From Niebla homalea (lineage: Eukaryota; Ascomycota; Lecanoromycetes; Lecanorales; Ramalinaceae), in the NCBI GenBank assembly GCA_019925105.1, contig JAHGAU010000011.1, forward strand, positions 1,364,001 through 1,428,000: DNA of 64,000 bases. The letters run 5' to 3'. The notes under the pieces were generated by a model. It was not told the origin of the DNA and ran no database searches. It saw only the letters and a program-made list of their open reading frames with translations. Of this stretch, positions 59,080 through 64,000 are shown one piece after another. The position numbers and the translations under genes are program-made. The stretch's first letter is position 1. Every line of letters starts with the position of its first letter.

Positions 59080-61100
59080 TATAAGATATAACAATTAAAA
59101 CGATTAATAAATTGAAGAAAAATAAAGCCCCGGGATTGAATAAAATTCCTAATAGATTCTTAGTAATAATAACTTTGTTTTTTAAAAAGGTTTTTACTTA
59201 CCTTTTTAAGTATATCTCGACGTCGGCTATTACTTACGTAAGTTTAAGGAGGTAAAGACGATTATCTTTAAGAAGCTTATTAAGCTGGATTACTTTAAGG
59301 TAAAGTCTTATAAATCCATTATACTTTTATATATATTAAGGAAAACCTTATAAACGGTAATAATAAAGATCCTTAGCGATTATATAGAGAATTACGGACT
59401 TCTCCCCGATTAATAAATAAGAATAAAAAGAAGTCGGTTAATAAAAATAACCCTTAAAAAACTAATTAACGGCGTATATATAATATAAAGTTACGGGAAA
59501 AAATATATTATAAGTCTTCTTTCTTTCGATATTATAAGTATTTTTAATAAGGTAAATTATTAAAAATTATTATATAACTTAAGGAAAAAGGAAATATTAT
59601 TTTTCTTAATTAAATAAACGAAGAGTTTCTTAAATAATTAAGTTATATCGATTAACTTAAGGTAAAAAACAAGCTTAATAAAGCCCGCTATAATAGGGAT
59701 TCCTTAAAGATCGTTTATTTTTCCTATATTATACTTATTCTTTAACGGTTTATTAATTAAAAACTTATTAAGTTAAAATAAAAGGTTTAAGTTAAAAACT
59801 TTATTAATAATATTTACTTTTTAATTTATAATATTTCTATACGTATAAACTATTTAAAATTAAAATAAACTTATAAAGTCTATCTTCGGTAAGCAAAAAC
59901 TTATAAAGCTTAATTCATATTATATAAGTATAAACTTATTTATATAATTAAGAGCCTGAGGTTATACGATATAATAATTATAATAAACTTAAATAAAATT
60001 GCGGTAAAACCGGATACTAATATTAAAGTCCTTAACCTTTAAATAAATAAGAAGTTCAATTAAAAGGATTATATAAGAAAAGTTTAAAAAAATGACTTTA
60101 TAGAAAAGGGGCCTTACTTATCTCGCCGTATTAATATAAGGAGTTACGTTATAAAAGGCCCGGATTATTTACTAAACTATAATAAAGTTAATTATAATAT
60201 ACGTTATGGCTATCTAATATATACTTAAAGGTACTCCGGGATATAAAAAAGAATTTATTTAAATATTATAGAAAGTCTAGAATCGGTATTTAAGAGTAAT
60301 TAACGGTACTTATAAAGTAACCTTTATCCCGGTATTAAAGTTTAAAGTCTTTATATTATTGATTAAAATCTTATTAAATTAAATAATCGCTTAAATAAGG
60401 CTAAAAAAATATATATACTTAATTATAATAATAGGAAACGGGTAGATCCACCAGAATCTTAATAAGCTTAAAATTAAAAAAAATAAATTAAAAATATCTA
60501 TTTCTTTTCTTATTAAGATAAAATAGGAATAAACGGAGAAAAAGATTAACCTTATTAATATCCCGGAGGTTAATTTAAGCGGGTATAAACTCCCGTTAAA
60601 CGTAAAAGAGATTAAGATTAAAGGGATTTAAAAAATAAAGGTTATAACGATTACCTTATAAGTTATAATAAAGTAAACTAAACGCTAACAGAAATATAAA
60701 GACTTTATACCTTAAGGTTATCGTTACCCAGTTTTTAATGATAAAAAGATCATTAATAAGTATTTCCGCCGCTATAATATTATAAGGAAGGGTAATAACG
60801 TACTAGCGATCCAACTCCAGACGGACAAAAACGGTTTAACTTACTTCCTATTTATTATATATACCGGGGTCGGACAGACGCCGGATATTAGGATTTATCA
60901 TAAAAGCTAATACTTATAATTACCGCCAGATATTATCTATAAAGCGAAGCATCCAGGTAGCCGCTAAGTTTATAATATCTACCAGACTATTATTATAGTT
61001 TAACCTCGCTATAAAGATAAACGAGGTTACCGAAGACCTTACGGAGAAGGCCCGTTACCGGTTAAGGAAGAAAAAGAAAAGCGGAAACCAGTTATATTAA
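59080..61100 (+). pseudogene. LINE L5 ORF2 relic (RT to C-terminus)
   Basis: Begins at the RT finger/palm: 'KIKPRGLNKIPNRFLV' (59125-59175), the altered K-A-P-G-P-D-G-I-P-N. Next come 'YYLRKFKEVKTIIFKKL' and 'DYFKVKSYKSIILLYIL', then 'LSDYIENYGLLPD' (about 59230-59410), a strong match to the Tad1 RT pattern H-F-R-x-A-x-T-V-V-L-(K/R)-K-P...Y-S-x-x-x-S-Y-R-P-I-A-L-L. The block homologous to the open L2 fragment is at 59855-60010. The post-RT 'GTPGYKKELI' is near 60230-60260 and the basic C-terminus 'KARYRLRKKKK' near 61045-61080. Stops occur in every block. Confidence 0.8.
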
Positions 61101-61287
61101 TTGTATAAACCGGAAAGTATTTTTTATAGCTATAAAAATATAATAATAAACGCTTATTAAAAGTCTTTAAAGGAGTTAACGGCGATAATAGTATAAGAAA
61201 GGTATATATTAAACGCGTAAATATTAATAAAAACATTTAAAGGTATTATATAAAAATAAGGTAATATAAATATATAAAGGAGCGGAA

Positions 61288-61449
61288 TATTGAATATGCA
61301 GGATCGCTATTTAGGAGATCACGTGACGCGGATTAAATTAAATAAAACGGATACGCTAAATTTAAGTAGGATAGCGGTATATAACCTTATATATAGTCTT
61401 ACTTTATATATAGTAATAATTAAGTAACTTATATTTTTTAATTTTAATA
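61288..61449 (+). repeat. Copia A4 5' LTR (162 bp)
   Basis: TATTGAATATGCAGG...TTTTAATA. It contains an intact CACGTGACGCGG (CACGTG at 61320-61325). Confidence 0.9.
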
Positions 61450-61463
61450 GATTATAAGCCCGG
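61450..61463 (+). promoter_or_regulatory. Primer-binding site of A4
   Basis: GATTATAAGCCCGG: the family site with one additional G-to-A change. Confidence 0.65.
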
Positions 61464-61649
61464 ATTACGCGTTTAAATACTTAAATAACGTTTTCTTAAT
61501 ATTTAAATTAACCTATAAACGGTAATAAACTTATAATATAAAATATACCCGTAAACGATATTTATACGTAAGCTATATTATTAAAAAATCGATTTAATTA
61601 AGCGTATAATATTATAGTTATAAATAAAGAAGTTTATTTAATTACTTAT

Positions 61650-64000
61650 ATTCTTAAATTAAGAAAAAGGACGTTTTATTAATAAAAATATATAAACCAT
61701 TATTTCTTAATTTTATTAAGGGTTATAAACGTTTATACGCCGGAGAAGTTAGGCCAACGTTAAGTTAATAAAGCCGAAATATAGGGCTTTTAAGGTTAAT
61801 ATATATACGTAAAGTTTTAACCGGGGTTTAAGTAAGAAATTTAAGACGTTAAATAAATGTTAAATATATTATAGAATTTTACCGAGTTTAAAGCTTTAAA
61901 GATTATATTAAAATCGAGTTTTTTTAAGATTAATTAAAGATAAATTACTTGGATTTAAGCGTATTATAACTTAAAATTATTTACTTTAACCAGATTTTAA
62001 AAAGTAAATACGGGACGGAATAAATGGTTAACGGTTAAACCTCTTAAAATAAAAATTAATCCTTAAGAAAAAAGGGTTAAGAATTAATTATAGAATTCTT
62101 TAATAAATAATTAAACTTAAAATAAATTTACTTATTACGGATTATAGAAATTAAAGCCTTTAAGTTAAAGTAAAATAATTAAGATAAACCTAAATATTTT
62201 AATTATAAAGATTAAGGGCCTTTAAGAAAAAAAAAAAATAATAATCTTAAGGGTATATATATAGTATTATAGTACGTTATAAAGTTTTATTTTAAACTTA
62301 ATCGGAATAAAGAATACTTTAATTAATAAGGTTTTATATTATTTATTACTTTAAATTATATAATAATCTTATACGAAATATAATACTTAAACCTTATTAT
62401 TCGGTAATATCGTTATATATAAAGTACCCTTTTTCCCTTTATATTTAAAGACTTAAAGAAAAAAATTATCTTAATTTAATTAATAAAGATTAAGTTAAAA
62501 ATAAAGATTATTTATTACCGTAAACGTTAAAATTATATAATAGTTTCGGCTTAAAAGTATTTAAGGAACCCTTAAATAACTTATTAAATATTATTATTTT
62601 TAAATTAAATATAAACGTTAAAAATTGGATACCGTCGTTTAACGTAAGTTATTTATTACCTTTAAATAATAAATCTTTAACGTATTAAATATCGTTAGAC
62701 TTAAACTTAAATATTATTAATAATTATAATATAATTAATATTTTATTAATATTATCTTTTGTATACTTTATTAATAATAATAATTAAGAAAAACTTTATT
62801 ATAAGGGGTTTTCTTTTAAGCTTAATCCCTTTATTAATAGATTAATAATAATAAATATTATAAAGTTAATAAATAAAGGATTAAATAATAATTAATAATC
62901 TTTAAAAATTAAAGGAGAAAGATACCCTTAAGGTATATATGGTTTTAAAGAACCGTTATAATATTAATATTAAGTATTTAATTAATACTATAGAAAGCCC
63001 GGATACGATTTAAGAATAATTTAAGGATTAATATAAGTTATAAGGGTCTAAATTATATACGGAGTTTATATAGGAGCTTATAAGCTTATAAAAGACCCCG
63101 GATATAATAATTAATAAGTATAATAGCCGTTATTAAAAAGTCTATACTGAGATTAAGGTAATTAATAACTCTTTAATTATCCCGGATTACTTTATTATTT
63201 AAATATTCTTAAATAAATTAAGGGAATTATAATAAATATAATACTTAATATTTACTTAAACGGTAATATAATAAAGCCCGGGTGCCCTTAGATTTTACGA
63301 TATTATATAAAGGGCCCGTAATAAAAAAGCTTGGGTAGCTATTTAATAATTAAATGTTTCAATATAAGCCTATAAGGATACGTTAAAGGGTTATAATAAA
63401 AAAACTTTTAATAAAACCCGGGAAAAGCCTATTTATTAATATTATACCTAAAAAGGCGTAATAATAAGTATATTAAGGATAAATATTAAAACCTTTATTT
63501 TAAAAAGAAGTTTATAAAGTTCCGTATTAAGAAGCTTAAGATTATTAAAAAGACCATTATATTTATAAACCTTTTAATAATAGACTTTTACTTATTAACG
63601 TATATATAATAATTAATAATAATAATATCGGTTACCTTAATAGATTTATAAAAGTTAATAATCCTTAATAATAACTATAATTAATATATTTTTTATAAGA
63701 AAAGATTCTTTTAAAAAAAAATAAGACCTTATTAATCCTTATTTTTAAGGTTTAAGTTAATAAAAACGAATTATATAAGGGATATAGGTACTATTTATAT
63801 ATTATATAAAATAGATAATAAGCCCGTTAAAATAAAATTTACGGATACGGTATACTCCCTAATAAACTTAATTAATTTTATATTTAAAACGTAACTTCTA
63901 GATTATAAAGTTCAGCTTAATATAATATAAACGGTCCGGATAGTAATATATAATCAGAAAAAGTTTACTTATAGCAGGTAAAACGGTTTATTTATAGTTA
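61650..64000 (+). pseudogene. Copia A4 gag and protease-region relic
   Basis: Collinear with the A1 gag region from about 4715. Stops in all frames; no catalytic motif within the part present. Confidence 0.7.

Larger units (their letters stand above)
49749..61287 (+). mobile_element. Tad1-like LINE L5 in B4, split by A3 and cut by A4
   Basis: Plus-strand LINE. The two pieces, 49749-52993 and 59080-61287, together give about 5.4 kb of the 5.75-kb element. Similarity to L4 starts at ATGGCG (49771). The preceding 22 bp (AATGAATTTTTTATTTATGAG region) match neither B nor L4 and may be 5' filler or extra 5' end. The last 295 bp or so are missing because A4 inserted at 61288. A deletion of about 90 bp relative to L2 occurs near 60885. 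RIP is heavy except at the 5' end. Confidence 0.85.
61288..64000 (+). mobile_element. Copia A4, 5' part, running off the window
   Basis: Family A element inserted in the 3' UTR of L5; the expected left TSD is CGGAA (61283-61287). It holds the 5' LTR, PBS, leader and gag to pre-integrase region, collinear with A1 4361-7070. Heavily RIP-mutated beyond the LTR. The rest, about 3.3 kb, is outside. Confidence 0.88.

Noticed and set aside
61039..61236. 65-codon minus-strand frame opposite the L5 ORF2 C-terminus
   Set aside because: Antisense of the LINE C-terminal basic region; hydrophobic appearance results from A/G-rich sense sequence.

Overview
The window is a gene-free, very AT-rich block from a filamentous ascomycete (Pezizomycotina) genome, made almost entirely of transposable elements degraded by repeat-induced point mutation (RIP). 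The signs of RIP are an extreme excess of TpA, scarcity of CpA/TpG with CpG largely retained, stop codons in every frame, and near-exclusive C/T and G/A transitions between copies. I found no host protein gene, rRNA or ordinary tRNA gene, and no undescribed gene system. The genus cannot be named from the sequence; a pericentromeric or other AT-isochore location is possible.

The layout is a set of nested insertions that can be resolved from target-site duplications (TSDs) and LTR borders. Three related Ty1/Copia families are present: A (LTR 162 bp, about 6.0 kb), B (LTR 138 bp, about 6.2 kb) and C (LTR 152 bp, about 6.6 kb). There is also a Tad1-like LINE (about 5.75 kb, (TCAA)n tail). Left edge: LINE L1 (1-634 and 2450-3410) interrupted by a 5'-truncated LINE L2 (635-2440). 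3411-4360: spacer. 4361-48135: one Copia A element (A1, TSD TTCAA) split by two nests. Nest 1 (9486-29151) is B1 containing B2 containing B3, each with its own 5-bp TSD; B1 also carries a small GC-rich element at 10413-11430. Nest 2 (29275-47343) is a C element whose 5' LTR holds a full-length minus-strand LINE (L4, 29409-35159) and whose leader/gag holds Copia A2 (35864-41570). 48136-48741: spacer with a minisatellite. Right edge: B4 (48742 onward) hit by LINE L5 (49749-61287), which was in turn hit by minus-strand Copia A3 (52994-59074) and Copia A4 (61288 to beyond the window).

The most unusual object is the 1018-bp element at 10413-11430. It has 178-bp TG...CA terminal direct repeats (3 differences), a 5-bp TSD (TAATC), a polypurine tract and no credible coding capacity, so it looks like a TRIM-type non-autonomous LTR retrotransposon. 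It is almost untouched by RIP. Its 5' LTR/internal junction carries a tRNA-like module with a perfect A box and a near-perfect B box, and its LTR is full of GC-rich hairpins.

The Copia families share a primer-binding site, GGTTATAAGCCCGG, which fits a half-molecule of initiator tRNA-Met (copia/Ty5 style). They also share a conserved LTR 3' end, a GGGGAG polypurine tract, and (in A and C) a 23-bp periodic array of PPT-like boxes. RIP-spared islands lie where nesting has cut elements into short pieces and at several element ends.
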